Positions 46,079 to 55,633 of a stretch of 64,000 nt of DNA are shown here, one piece after another. Each line of letters begins with the position of its first letter. Position 1 is the first letter of the stretch. The notes under the pieces are model-generated. The model saw only the letters and a program-made list of their open reading frames with translations. It searched no databases and was not told the DNA's origin. The DNA lies in contig MKSF01000010.1 of the NCBI GenBank assembly GCA_001897155.1, positions 1-64,000 on the forward strand, given 5' to 3'. A program made the position numbers and the translations under genes. Source of the DNA: Bacteroidetes bacterium 47-18. GTDB lineage: Bacteria; Bacteroidota; Bacteroidia; Chitinophagales; Chitinophagaceae.

Positions 46079-47767
46079 ATGAACACAGAAATTTTAGGAA
46101 TAATCGTAATGTTTACCTTGTCGATATTGCTGGCAATACCGCTGGGTAAATACATCGCAAAAGTATATGGCGGCGAAAAAACGCTGCTCGATCCCATTTT
46201 TAATCCAATAGAACGGATCTTTTACAAAATCAGTGGTATCAATCCACATACAGAGATGAACTGGAAACAGCAGATGGTCGTGATGATCTCGATCAATATG
46301 GTCTGGTTCCTGTTAGGAATGGTTGTTTTGATGAATCAGGGAAATCTTCCTTTGAACCCGGATAAAAACCCGAGTATGTCGGCAGACCTTGCATTTAATA
46401 CCGTCATATCATTTGTGGTAAACTGTAATCTGCAGCACTATTCAGGGGAATCAGGATTAAGCTATCTGGGGCAGTACTGGCTGATGTTTTTACAGTTTGT
46501 AAGTGCAGGAACCGGCATGGCAGCCGCAGTAGTATTGTTCAGGGCATTCAGAGATAAAACGGCCGATACCCTGGGAAACTTCTACAGCAATTTTGTAAAA
46601 TCCTGTACCCGTATTTTATTACCCATATCATTTGTAGTAGCCATCATACTGGCGTTTGAAGGCACGCCGATGACTTTTGAGGGAAAAGATACCATCACTA
46701 CTTTACAGGGAGATTCTGTAGAGGTGTCAAGAGGGCCAGCAGCTGCTTTTGTCCCCATTAAACACGTAGGAACTAACGGTGGTGGATTCTTTGGTGTAAA
46801 CTCTGCCCACCCGTTTGAAAACCCATCCTATCTATCCAATATGGTAGAAATGGTTGCCCAGCTGATTGTGCCTTTGGCTATGATTTTTGCCTTTGGCTAT
46901 TTTATCAGAAGAAGAAAACTCTCGTGGATGATATTCGGCGTAATGACGGTAGGTTTTCTAATGCTGACTATTCCAAATATCAATATGGAGATGAACGGAA
47001 ACCCTGCTATTGCAGCGATGGGTATCGATAATTCATTGGGAGCTATGGAAGGGAAAGAAATCCGATTAGGAGCACCTGCATCAGGATTTTGGAGTATCGT
47101 AACCACCGTGATCTCTACGGGGTCAGTGAACTCCATGCATGATAGTTCGATGGCATTATCCGGGATGAATGAATTACTGGCCATGATGATCAATGCATTC
47201 TACGGTGGGGTCGGAGTCGGTTTATTGAACTTCTTTATTTTCATCATACTGGCTGTATTTATCAGTGGATTGATGGTGGGAAGAACGCCCGAGTTCCTGG
47301 GTAAAAAAGTAGAAGCGAGAGAAATGAAAATCGCCATGATTATCGCCCTGTTACATCCGTTCCTGATACTTGTCGGAACAGCATTGGCAGCAGCTTTACC
47401 ACAGTATACGGCTGACTCTCTCAATAACCCGGGATTTCATGGACTTAGCGAAATGCTTTATGAATATACCTCATCATCTGCCAATAACGGTAGCGGGTTT
47501 GAAGGGCTGGGTGATAACACACCTTGGTGGAATATCAGTACCGGATTTGTACTGATCCTTTCCAGATTCTTACCGATCATAGGTCCCGTTGCAATTGCAG
47601 GCTTATTGGCACAAAAGAAATTTGTACCGGAAGGAGACGGAACATTGAAGACCGATACAGCCACTTTCGGACTGATGGTGTTCGCCGTAATCGCTATTGT
47701 AGCTGCTTTGGCATTCTTCCCGGTTTTGGCATTAGGCCCAATTGCAGAATACTTCTCACTTTATTAA
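46079..47767 (+). CDS. kdpA: K-transporting ATPase subunit A
   Basis: The 562-residue channel-like subunit of the high-affinity K pump, related to the KtrB fold. Filter regions are visible: NCNLQHYSGESG and GTNGGGFFGVNSAHPFENP. It has about ten membrane segments; length is normal. It is the first large gene after the microgene leader. Confidence 0.96.
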   Translation: MNTEILGIIVMFTLSILLAIPLGKYIAKVYGGEKTLLDPIFNPIERIFYKISGINPHTEMNWKQQMVVMISINMVWFLLGMVVLMNQGNLPLNPDKNPSMSADLAFNTVISFVVNCNLQHYSGESGLSYLGQYWLMFLQFVSAGTGMAAAVVLFRAFRDKTADTLGNFYSNFVKSCTRILLPISFVVAIILAFEGTPMTFEGKDTITTLQGDSVEVSRGPAAAFVPIKHVGTNGGGFFGVNSAHPFENPSYLSNMVEMVAQLIVPLAMIFAFGYFIRRRKLSWMIFGVMTVGFLMLTIPNINMEMNGNPAIAAMGIDNSLGAMEGKEIRLGAPASGFWSIVTTVISTGSVNSMHDSSMALSGMNELLAMMINAFYGGVGVGLLNFFIFIILAVFISGLMVGRTPEFLGKKVEAREMKIAMIIALLHPFLILVGTALAAALPQYTADSLNNPGFHGLSEMLYEYTSSSANNGSGFEGLGDNTPWWNISTGFVLILSRFLPIIGPVAIAGLLAQKKFVPEGDGTLKTDTATFGLMVFAVIAIVAALAFFPVLALGPIAEYFSLY

Positions 47768-47787
47768 ACTGATTAAAGAATTTAGAA

Positions 47788-49797
47788 ATGAACAATAATA
47801 CATCATTGTTTCAAAAAGATATGGTTCAGGAAGCCTTGAAGCAATCTTTTGTGAAACTCAATCCGAAAACCATGTTCCGTAATCCGGTCATGTTTACTGT
47901 ATGGATCGGTACCTTGGTCATGTTAGCCGTGAGCCTCTGGACATTGGCAGGAGCTCAGGGACAAGGAAGTTTTGGCTATAATTTTACGGTTTTTATCATC
48001 CTGTTACTAACGCTGTTGTTTGCCAACTTTGCGGAAGCTATTGCCGAAGCAAGAGGTAAGGCACAGGCTGATAGTCTGCGTAAGACGAGAGAGGAAACTC
48101 CTGCAAGATTGAAAAACGGAAAAACCATCTCGTCTGCGCAATTGCAAAAAGGCGATATTTTCATCTGTGAAGCAGGCGATATTATCCCAACCGATGGAGA
48201 AATTATTGAAGGTTTGGCTACCATTGATGAAAGTGCCATTACCGGAGAGTCTGCTCCTGTAATCCGTGAAGCCGGCGGTGATAAAAGTTCTGTAACGGGT
48301 GGTACCAAAGTTTTGTCGGATAAAATCGTGGTGCAGGTGACAACGCAACCCGGTGAAAGCTTCCTGGACAAAATGATTGCGTTGGTAGAAGGTGCTGCCC
48401 GACAAAAAACACCTAACGAAATCGCTTTAACGATTTTGTTGGCAGGGTTTACATTGGTATTTATCATTGTCTGTGTGACACTCAAACCATTTGCTGATTA
48501 CGCCAATGTGGGAATTACCATTGCATCGTTTATTTCCCTGTTTGTCTGTCTGATCCCAACTACCATCGGCGGTTTACTGTCCGCCATCGGGATTGCCGGG
48601 ATGGACAGAGCCTTGAGAGCCAATGTAATTACCAAAAGTGGTAAAGCGGTTGAAACCGCTGGTGACATTGATGTTTTGCTATTGGATAAAACAGGAACAA
48701 TTACCATTGGTAACCGCAAAGCAACCCATTTTCATGCTGCCCATGGCATTGATGAGAAAAGATTAATAAAAGCTGCGGTATTGAGCTCCATGGCTGATGA
48801 GACACCGGAAGGAAAATCGATTATCGAACTTGCCGGGGTTAATCCATTAAGCTATGAAGCAAGAAACCCTCAGTTTATTAAGTTTACGGCGGAGACAAGA
48901 AGTTCAGGTATAGACTATGAAGACACACGTATCCGAAAAGGTGCCACGGATGCCATTAAAAACATGGTTACACGAGCAGGCAATACGTTTCCAAAAGAAG
49001 TTGAGGAAAAAGTTAAAGCTATCTCTTCTAATGGTGGTACACCGCTCGTCGTGTCAGAGAATGAAGTCGCTTTAGGAGTGATCGAATTACAGGACATCAT
49101 CAAACCCGGTATTCAGGAACGTTTTGAACGTCTGCGTAAAATGGGTATTAAAACCGTGATGGTAACCGGTGACAATCCTTTAACTGCAAAATTTATAGCA
49201 GAGAAAGCGGGTGTCGATGACTTCATTGCTGAAGCAAAGCCCGAGGACAAGATGAATTACATCAAAAAAGAACAATCAGAAGGTCGATTGGTAGCCATGA
49301 TGGGTGACGGAACCAACGATGCTCCGGCATTGGCTCAGGCCGATGTAGGCGTTGCGATGAATTCTGGTACACAGGCAGCGAAGGAAGCGGGGAATATGGT
49401 GGATCTGGATAACGACCCTACCAAACTGATTGAAGTGGTGGAAATCGGAAAACAATTGCTGATGACCCGTGGTACATTGACTGCTTTCAGCATTGCCAAT
49501 GATGTGGCTAAATATTTTGCCATTATCCCTGCATTGTTTATTACTGCGATTCCAGCATTACAAGGACTTAATATTATGAATTTACACAGTCCGGAAAGTG
49601 CTATCCTATCAGCTGTAATTTTCAATGCAATCATCATTCCGATGTTGATCCCATTGGCATTGAAAGGTGTAGCGTACAAACCTATTGGAGCAAGTGCATT
49701 ACTTAGAAGAAACCTGTTCATTTATGGTTTAGGTGGTGTACTGATACCTTTTGCTGGAATCAAGCTGATAGATATGCTTATATCAGTTTTCTTTTAA
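47788..49797 (+). CDS. kdpB: K-transporting ATPase subunit B
   Basis: A 669-residue P-type ATPase. ITGESAPV (A domain), [13 protein letters not shown] (phosphorylated Asp) and [21 protein letters not shown] (hinge) are all present, with seven or so membrane segments. ATP hydrolysis here drives K through KdpA. It follows kdpA after 20 bases. Confidence 0.97.
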   Translation: MNNNTSLFQKDMVQEALKQSFVKLNPKTMFRNPVMFTVWIGTLVMLAVSLWTLAGAQGQGSFGYNFTVFIILLLTLLFANFAEAIAEARGKAQADSLRKTREETPARLKNGKTISSAQLQKGDIFICEAGDIIPTDGEIIEGLATIDESAITGESAPVIREAGGDKSSVTGGTKVLSDKIVVQVTTQPGESFLDKMIALVEGAARQKTPNEIALTILLAGFTLVFIIVCVTLKPFADYANVGITIASFISLFVCLIPTTIGGLLSAIGIAGMDRALRANVITKSGKAVETAGDIDVLLLDKTGTITIGNRKATHFHAAHGIDEKRLIKAAVLSSMADETPEGKSIIELAGVNPLSYEARNPQFIKFTAETRSSGIDYEDTRIRKGATDAIKNMVTRAGNTFPKEVEEKVKAISSNGGTPLVVSENEVALGVIELQDIIKPGIQERFERLRKMGIKTVMVTGDNPLTAKFIAEKAGVDDFIAEAKPEDKMNYIKKEQSEGRLVAMMGDGTNDAPALAQADVGVAMNSGTQAAKEAGNMVDLDNDPTKLIEVVEIGKQLLMTRGTLTAFSIANDVAKYFAIIPALFITAIPALQGLNIMNLHSPESAILSAVIFNAIIIPMLIPLALKGVAYKPIGASALLRRNLFIYGLGGVLIPFAGIKLIDMLISVFF

Positions 49798-49818
49798 TCC
49801 TTTATAAAAATAATAGTA

Positions 49819-50379
49819 ATGAAAAAACATATTTTGCCCGCTATAAAATTGACTGCTGTTATGATCCTGTTTTTTACAGTCATCTACCCACTTGCAGTCT
49901 GGGGTATCGCACAGTTTGCTCCCAATGCTGGAAAAGGAGAAATTATTGAACACAACGGAAACAAGCATTATGTGAATATTGGTCAATCTTTTACAGACGA
50001 CAATTATTTCTGGTCAAGACCATCCGCTGTGGATTACAATGCTGCCGGCTCAGGAGGCAGTAACAAAGGCCCTTCCAATGAGGAATATTTAGCAGACGTT
50101 CAGGCACGAATTGATACTTTTTTAGTACACAACCCGGAGGTTGATAAATCTGAAATACCTGTTGATCTGGTGACAGCCAGCGGAAGCGGATTGGATCCTA
50201 ACTTTTCCGTTCAAGCCGCCAAAGTACAAGTAAAGCGGATAGCTAAAATAAGAGGTATTGATGAACTGAAATTAAATCAATTAATTGATCAGCAAACAGA
50301 AAAACCTTTATGGGGCCTATTTGGTCCAGAAAAGATCAATGTACTGAAACTAAATATTGCATTGGACGAACTCAAATAA
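49819..50379 (+). CDS. kdpC: K-transporting ATPase subunit C
   Basis: A 186-residue protein with one N-terminal membrane helix (about 8-30) and a soluble domain containing SFTDDNYFWSRPSA and TASGSGLDPNFS, both typical. It stabilises the KdpAB complex and affects ATP affinity. Length is normal. Confidence 0.95.
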   Translation: MKKHILPAIKLTAVMILFFTVIYPLAVWGIAQFAPNAGKGEIIEHNGNKHYVNIGQSFTDDNYFWSRPSAVDYNAAGSGGSNKGPSNEEYLADVQARIDTFLVHNPEVDKSEIPVDLVTASGSGLDPNFSVQAAKVQVKRIAKIRGIDELKLNQLIDQQTEKPLWGLFGPEKINVLKLNIALDELK

Positions 50380-50567
50380 GCAACCCAATATTTCCCAACC
50401 ATTTAATTCAAATGTATGTGTAGCCATTCGAAATATATAGTTCGGGAGAATTTCAATAAAACAGTTTAAATTTTAATAATTCAAAAATGAAACCATCATG
50501 ATTTATTCAACCACACAAGGGGAATAAATCTGATAGCTTCATCACCTTAAAAAATCAAATTAATACG

Positions 50568-51650
50568 ATGAAAAAAATAATTATGTTCTCAGCGATCCTG
50601 CTGGGAGCAACAGGAAGTGTATGTGCTCAGGAAACAGAAAAAAAACCGTTGACCATCAGCGGATATGCAGAAGTTTATTACCAACAGGACTTCAATAATG
50701 CAAAGTCGAACACCAGACCCGGATTTGTGTACAGCCATAACCGTAACAATGAAGTGAGCTTAAACTTAGGTTTCATAAAAGCCGCTTATGAAACAGACCG
50801 TATGCGGGCTAATCTGGCTCTTGGAGTGGGCTCCTATATGAATGCCAACTATGCCGCTGAAGAAGGTGTGCTTAAAAACATCTACGAAGCTAACGTGGGT
50901 GTGAAGTTATCGAAAACCAAAAATCTTTGGATAGATGCTGGTATTCTACCGTCGCATATTGGTTTTGAAAGTGCTATCGGAGCAGATTGCTTTACATTGA
51001 CGAGAAGTATGATGGCCGATAATTCACCTTATTTCGAAACAGGGGCTAAGCTGTCCTATGCAACCGACAACGGCAAATGGAATATGGCGGTACTGATATT
51101 AAACAGCTGGCAACGCATTCAACGTGTGGAAGGCAATACAACGCCCGCCTTCGGACATCAGTTAACTTTTAAACCATCAGATAAGGTTACCTTGAACAGT
51201 AGTTCCTTTATAGGCAACGATTTTCCGGATGATGAGCGTAGAATGCGTTATTTCCACAATCTGTACGGACAGTTTCAGATCAGTAATCAATTTGCCCTTA
51301 TTGCCGGATTTGATATTGGTGCACAACAGAAAGAAAAGTCAAGTGATGACTATGATACATGGTACACACCCGTACTGATTGCAAAATACAGTCCCACTGA
51401 AAAAGTAAGTATTGCTGCCAGAGGAGAATATTATCAAGATAAGAATGGAGTTATCATCGGTTCCGGTACAGAAAATGGATTTCAGACTTTTGGAGCTTCG
51501 ATCAATGTAGATTACCAAATCTTGCCTAATCTGGTTTGGCGTACCGAAGTGAAAAGCCTGAACAGTAAGGATGCTGTATTCCTGAATAGAGATGAACAAA
51601 TGAAGGAAGATAATGTGATGGCGGTTACATCGCTTGCGATACGTTTTTAA
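50568..51650 (+). CDS. Outer-membrane beta-barrel porin of the Kdp operon
   Basis: A 360-residue exported protein: signal peptide (about 1-20, VCAQ) and alternating beta-strand sequence from SGYAEVYYQQDF to the terminal aromatic residue (SLAIRF). It resembles the OmpL-like beta-barrel porin-2 family. Its place between kdpC and kdpD suggests an entry route for ions, as in other Bacteroidota kdp clusters. The 188-base gap before it holds no gene. Confidence 0.85.
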   Translation: MKKIIMFSAILLGATGSVCAQETEKKPLTISGYAEVYYQQDFNNAKSNTRPGFVYSHNRNNEVSLNLGFIKAAYETDRMRANLALGVGSYMNANYAAEEGVLKNIYEANVGVKLSKTKNLWIDAGILPSHIGFESAIGADCFTLTRSMMADNSPYFETGAKLSYATDNGKWNMAVLILNSWQRIQRVEGNTTPAFGHQLTFKPSDKVTLNSSSFIGNDFPDDERRMRYFHNLYGQFQISNQFALIAGFDIGAQQKEKSSDDYDTWYTPVLIAKYSPTEKVSIAARGEYYQDKNGVIIGSGTENGFQTFGASINVDYQILPNLVWRTEVKSLNSKDAVFLNRDEQMKEDNVMAVTSLAIRF

Positions 51651-51669
51651 TTTTTGTACTTAACTCAAG

Positions 51670-51697
51670 TTCCCCTTAACAATTTGTCTAAGGGGAA
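51670..51697 (+). terminator. Hairpin between porin and kdpD
   Basis: The stem TTCCCCTTA / TAAGGGGAA with a 10-base loop is followed by TTTGTAAATTT. It is probably a partial terminator reducing kdpD and kinase expression relative to the pump. Confidence 0.7.
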
Positions 51698-51729
51698 TTT
51701 GTAAATTTATATAATCAAACGGTTTGTGT

Positions 51730-52851
51730 ATGGACGAAAGAAAAAATGCCGAACATTTTTTGGATCTGATCCAAAAATCCCGAAGAGGAAAATTTAAGCT
51801 CTACATCGGGATGAGTGCGGGTGTAGGTAAAACGTACCGTATGCTGCAAGAGGCTCATACACTTTTACGCAATGGCATTGATGTAAAAATCGGTTATGTT
51901 GAAACACACAAAAGACCAGAAACACATGCTCTGCTGGATGGGCTTCCATTAATACCAAGACGTAAGCTTTTTTACAAGGGTAAAGAATTAGAAGAACTGG
52001 ACTTGCAGGCAATTATCAATCTGCGACCAGAGGTGGTCATTGTAGATGAACTCGCTCATACCAACATAGAAGGAAGCAACAATGAAAAACGCTGGCAGGA
52101 TGTACTCGATATTCTGGACGCAGGCATTAATGTGATCAGTGCGGTCAATATCCAGCATATTGAAAGCCTGAATGAAGAAGTACGGGAGATTACTGGGATA
52201 GATGTTCAGGAACGTGTGCCGGACAGTGTTGTAGCCCAAGCGGATGAGGTAGTCAATATTGACCTCACGGCAGAGGATCTGATCGATCGTCTGAAGGAAG
52301 GTAAAATTTATGAAAGTTCTAAAATAGCAGCGGCCCTGGGTAATTTTTTTAAGAGTGAGCACATCCTACAGCTTCGCGAATTAGCGTTAAAAGAAGTGGC
52401 TTCACAAGTTCAGCGAAAGGTAGAGACAGAAGTCGTACTGACAAGGAATATTAAGAAAGAACGCTTTTTAGCTTGCATCAGCTCTAATGAAAAAACAGCA
52501 AAAAACGTTATACGAAAGACCGCACGTTTAGCAAATTATTATAACAGCAAATGGTATGTTATGTATGTGCAAATACCTAAAGAAAGCCCGGATAAAATTG
52601 CTCTGGATAAACAACGGCATTTGATTAATAATTTTAAATTAGCTACTGAATTAGGAGCTGAAATAATTAAGGTAAAAGCTAAAAACACCACTAAAGCAAT
52701 TATCAAAGAATGTGAAGACCGTAAAATAACGACGGTATGCATTGGCAAACCACATTTAAACTTAGCTAAAATAATTTTAGCGACTGATACCTTCAATGCC
52801 TTGCTGAACAAGCTGTCACAAGAAAATATAGATCTCGTAATACTTTCGTAA
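51730..52851 (+). CDS. kdpD: Stand-alone KdpD sensor (no kinase core)
   Basis: A 373-residue cytoplasmic protein equal to the N-terminal half of classical KdpD: KdpD domain (about 20-225; GMSAGVGKTYRML Walker A and VVIVDELAHTN Walker B) then a universal-stress-like domain (about 240-373). The usual four membrane helices, HisKA and HATPase are missing; a kinase is encoded one base downstream. ATG 51730 chosen (TTG at 51724 possible). It probably senses K or c-di-AMP and modulates that kinase. Confidence 0.88.
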   Translation: MDERKNAEHFLDLIQKSRRGKFKLYIGMSAGVGKTYRMLQEAHTLLRNGIDVKIGYVETHKRPETHALLDGLPLIPRRKLFYKGKELEELDLQAIINLRPEVVIVDELAHTNIEGSNNEKRWQDVLDILDAGINVISAVNIQHIESLNEEVREITGIDVQERVPDSVVAQADEVVNIDLTAEDLIDRLKEGKIYESSKIAAALGNFFKSEHILQLRELALKEVASQVQRKVETEVVLTRNIKKERFLACISSNEKTAKNVIRKTARLANYYNSKWYVMYVQIPKESPDKIALDKQRHLINNFKLATELGAEIIKVKAKNTTKAIIKECEDRKITTVCIGKPHLNLAKIILATDTFNALLNKLSQENIDLVILS

Positions 52852-52852
52852 A

Positions 52853-54589
52853 ATGAAAATAAAAGCAAAATTAACGGTTGGAGTTGGTGCTCTGTTCTTA
52901 CTCATATTGGCATTAGCTGTTGTTAGTGGCTGGTATGTAAACCAACTCAAAAAAGATACGAATAATATCCTTGTTGCCAATTACAATACCTTGCAATATT
53001 CCAGAAATATGCTATTGTCTTTGGAAGATTTAGCAATAGACAAATCTGCTTTGGACACCTTTCAAAAGAATCTGGATCTGCAACAGAAGAATGTAACCGA
53101 GATAGGAGAAGTAGAGGCTACTAACCTCATCATTAAACATTTTAAACAGCTAATGATACAGCCTGAGGACTCCTCATTAATATCCAACATTCGGAAAGAT
53201 ATTACGGAACTGATGCGCTTGAATATGGAAGCCATTAACCGGAAAAGTGACATTGCCGATGATACTGCTCAAAACGCAATTGTTATTATTTCAGTTACAG
53301 GCTCACTATGCTTCCTGATTGCATTTATTTTACTGGTCAATTTACCTTCTAGTATAGCCAATCCTATTACGGAATTAACCGATAGTATAAAAGAAATAGC
53401 AGGACAGAATTATAGGAAGAGGGTGCATTTTGAAGGACATAATGAATTTGGTGATTTGGCAAAATCATTCAACACAATGGCTGAGAAACTGGAAGAATAT
53501 TCCGAGAGTAAATTGGATAAAATCCTAAAAGGTAAAAAACGCATTGAAACTCTGATTGATAACCTGCATGATCCGGTTATTGGTATCGATGAAAATAAAA
53601 AAGTTCTTTTCGCTAATGAAGAAGCTTTGAGTATTTGTGGTTTAAAAAAAGAAGAATTTATTGGTAAACAAATACAGGATATAGCCGTTACCAATGATTT
53701 AATTAGAAATATTATCAAGGATATTTTTCTTCCGAAACCTGAAAATACAAAATCCGAACAATTAAAAATTTACGCCGATAGTAAGGAAAGCTACTTTGAA
53801 AAAGAGGTTGTGGACATCAACATCGTTCCAACTGGAGAAGCAGATAGTGAATTTATCGGTCAGGTTATTCTATTGAGAAATATTACACCATTTAAAGAGC
53901 TGGATTTGGCAAAAACCAATTTTATGGGAACTGTTTCCCATGAATTTAAAACACCTATTTCATCCATGCAGCTAGGTATCCAAATTTTGCAGAATGAAAA
54001 GACAGGTTATTTAAATGAAGAACAAAAAGGACTAATTAGTGGTATAAAAGACGATGTTGAGAGACTTTTACGAATCACCGGAGAATTGTTAAATATCACA
54101 CAGGTAGAAAGTGGGGCTATTCAGATAAATCTGATTGCTTCTGAAATGAGACCTATGGTTGATTATGCTGTAAATGCTAATAAATCAGCTGCTGAACATA
54201 AAAACATAAACATTGAAATCAGTATAGAGGACGACGATCTTGTTGCAGCGGATAGCGAAAAAACGGCGTGGGTGTTGACCAACTTAATCTCTAACGCAGT
54301 TCGATATTCATACGAAAATTCCACGATCCATGTAAAAACAGAAAAGATAGAAGATATAATTCAATTTTCTGTAACAGACACCGGTCAAGGTATACAGCCT
54401 CAGTTCCTGAGTAAGATCTTTGAACGATACTTCCGTATTCCCGGTACTAAAAAAGAAGGAACCGGCTTAGGACTGAGTATAAGCAAAGAGTTTATTGAGG
54501 CTCAGGGAGGTAAAATATGGGTCGAAAGTGAGTACGGTGCAGGAAGTACCTTTTATTTTACACTCAATATATTTAATATTAATCAGTAA
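52853..54589 (+). CDS. Membrane histidine kinase paired with KdpD
   Basis: A 578-residue kinase: membrane helices at about 7-29 and 143-163 flanking a short extracytoplasmic domain, HAMP (about 165-217), PAS (about 230-345), HisKA with H363 (VSHEFKTPISS), and HATPase (NLISNAVRYS, DTGQGI, GTGLGLSIS). It starts one base after kdpD, which implies a split KdpD system. No response regulator follows; the NtrC-type regulator at 36729 is the likely partner. Confidence 0.9.
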   Translation: MKIKAKLTVGVGALFLLILALAVVSGWYVNQLKKDTNNILVANYNTLQYSRNMLLSLEDLAIDKSALDTFQKNLDLQQKNVTEIGEVEATNLIIKHFKQLMIQPEDSSLISNIRKDITELMRLNMEAINRKSDIADDTAQNAIVIISVTGSLCFLIAFILLVNLPSSIANPITELTDSIKEIAGQNYRKRVHFEGHNEFGDLAKSFNTMAEKLEEYSESKLDKILKGKKRIETLIDNLHDPVIGIDENKKVLFANEEALSICGLKKEEFIGKQIQDIAVTNDLIRNIIKDIFLPKPENTKSEQLKIYADSKESYFEKEVVDINIVPTGEADSEFIGQVILLRNITPFKELDLAKTNFMGTVSHEFKTPISSMQLGIQILQNEKTGYLNEEQKGLISGIKDDVERLLRITGELLNITQVESGAIQINLIASEMRPMVDYAVNANKSAAEHKNINIEISIEDDDLVAADSEKTAWVLTNLISNAVRYSYENSTIHVKTEKIEDIIQFSVTDTGQGIQPQFLSKIFERYFRIPGTKKEGTGLGLSISKEFIEAQGGKIWVESEYGAGSTFYFTLNIFNINQ

Positions 54590-54653
54590 TTTTCAACGTC
54601 TCTGAGCTGACATGATCTGAAGCTCGTCGTGGAAACTTCCACATATTTTTCTA

Positions 54654-55490
54654 ATGCATAAATTTTACAAAGATAAACTTCGAGAACTTGATAGTAGACT
54701 AGAAGAACTTAAGATCGAATTTGATGAGCCTATTCAGCTATCAGAAATGGCTGTTAACCTCATACTTAGTTATCTTAAGGACATCAAGCTTTATGTTCTG
54801 GAAAAAGGTTTTATTGAAGAGAAAGATGAAATACACTTCTTTAAAAAACTAAAGCCAAGCATACTTTCAAAATTGATATACTATAATGCCGTCTTTAAGA
54901 TTGAAACAAAAAAGCCATATGGCGGTTTCAAATCCATCAAAAAGTATCTTACCAATGAGCAGATAAGATTAAGGAAGTTCTTCGATAACAATCTGGAGTT
55001 CTATAAATATTTTAGAACGGACAGCAGTTATTTAGATAACAAGTACTTTCTAAGAGGAAAGCACGATATAAAATTAAGCCTTGACACGTACTATTTTGAA
55101 TCCGACCATAGTTTTTCAACTTCTCATGATTATAAAGTAGCAAAAATATTAGCTAATGATTTAATACAAGTGTATATTGAAGATCAACTGGCGTGCTTAC
55201 ATAAAATTAATAAACCTTCAACTATTCAAACAAGTTTAAACTGGACAGCAAGTAAGACATCATTGATAGAATTGATATATGCACTACACTACCAAGGAGT
55301 TTTTGATAATGGAAATGCGGATGTTAAACTAATTGCAAAATATTTTGAAAGCGTTTTTAATATTGAATTAGGCGATTTTTATCATACCTATCTAGAATTA
55401 CGAAATCGAAAAATGAGCCGAACCAAATTCTTAGATACGTTAAGGGAGTCCTTAATCAAGAAAATGGATGAACAAGAAGAAAAACAGTGA
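54654..55490 (+). CDS. rteC: RteC domain protein (copy 3)
   Basis: A 278-residue protein very like copy 1: LIYYNAVFKIETKKP, FLRGKHDIKLSLDTYYFESDHSFSTSHDYKVAKILANDLIQVYIEDQL. By eye more than half of the positions are identical to copy 1, whereas copy 2 is more distant. It lies after the K module and just before the relaxase-like junction. Whether it acts on the excision operon is unknown. Confidence 0.88.
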   Translation: MHKFYKDKLRELDSRLEELKIEFDEPIQLSEMAVNLILSYLKDIKLYVLEKGFIEEKDEIHFFKKLKPSILSKLIYYNAVFKIETKKPYGGFKSIKKYLTNEQIRLRKFFDNNLEFYKYFRTDSSYLDNKYFLRGKHDIKLSLDTYYFESDHSFSTSHDYKVAKILANDLIQVYIEDQLACLHKINKPSTIQTSLNWTASKTSLIELIYALHYQGVFDNGNADVKLIAKYFESVFNIELGDFYHTYLELRNRKMSRTKFLDTLRESLIKKMDEQEEKQ

Positions 55491-55554
55491 ACCATACATA
55501 ATGCACTAATATTTTCGTAAATTAGCGATTGATTTACAAGGATTTTTAGTGAAA

Positions 55555-55626
55555 ATGAATGCATCTAGCACCATTACTAAATCGTTACCGATAACATTTC
55601 CGGTTCTTGTAAACTACTCTTTATAA
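55555..55626 (+). other. Short ORF at the relaxase junction
   Basis: A 23-codon ATG ORF (MNASSTITKSLPITFPVLVN then YSL) in a different frame ends 8 bases before the relaxase-like frame becomes prominent. FPVLVNY vaguely recalls relaxase N termini (F.gvvnY), so it may be the displaced first part of the relaxase gene. This is speculative. Confidence 0.3.
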
Positions 55627-55633
55627 GCCACTT

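Noticed and set aside
54629-54642. GTGGAA-AC-TTCCAC inverted repeat after the histidine kinase gene
   Set aside because: The 6-bp arms with a 2-base loop are too short and strained for a terminator, and there is no further support as an operator.
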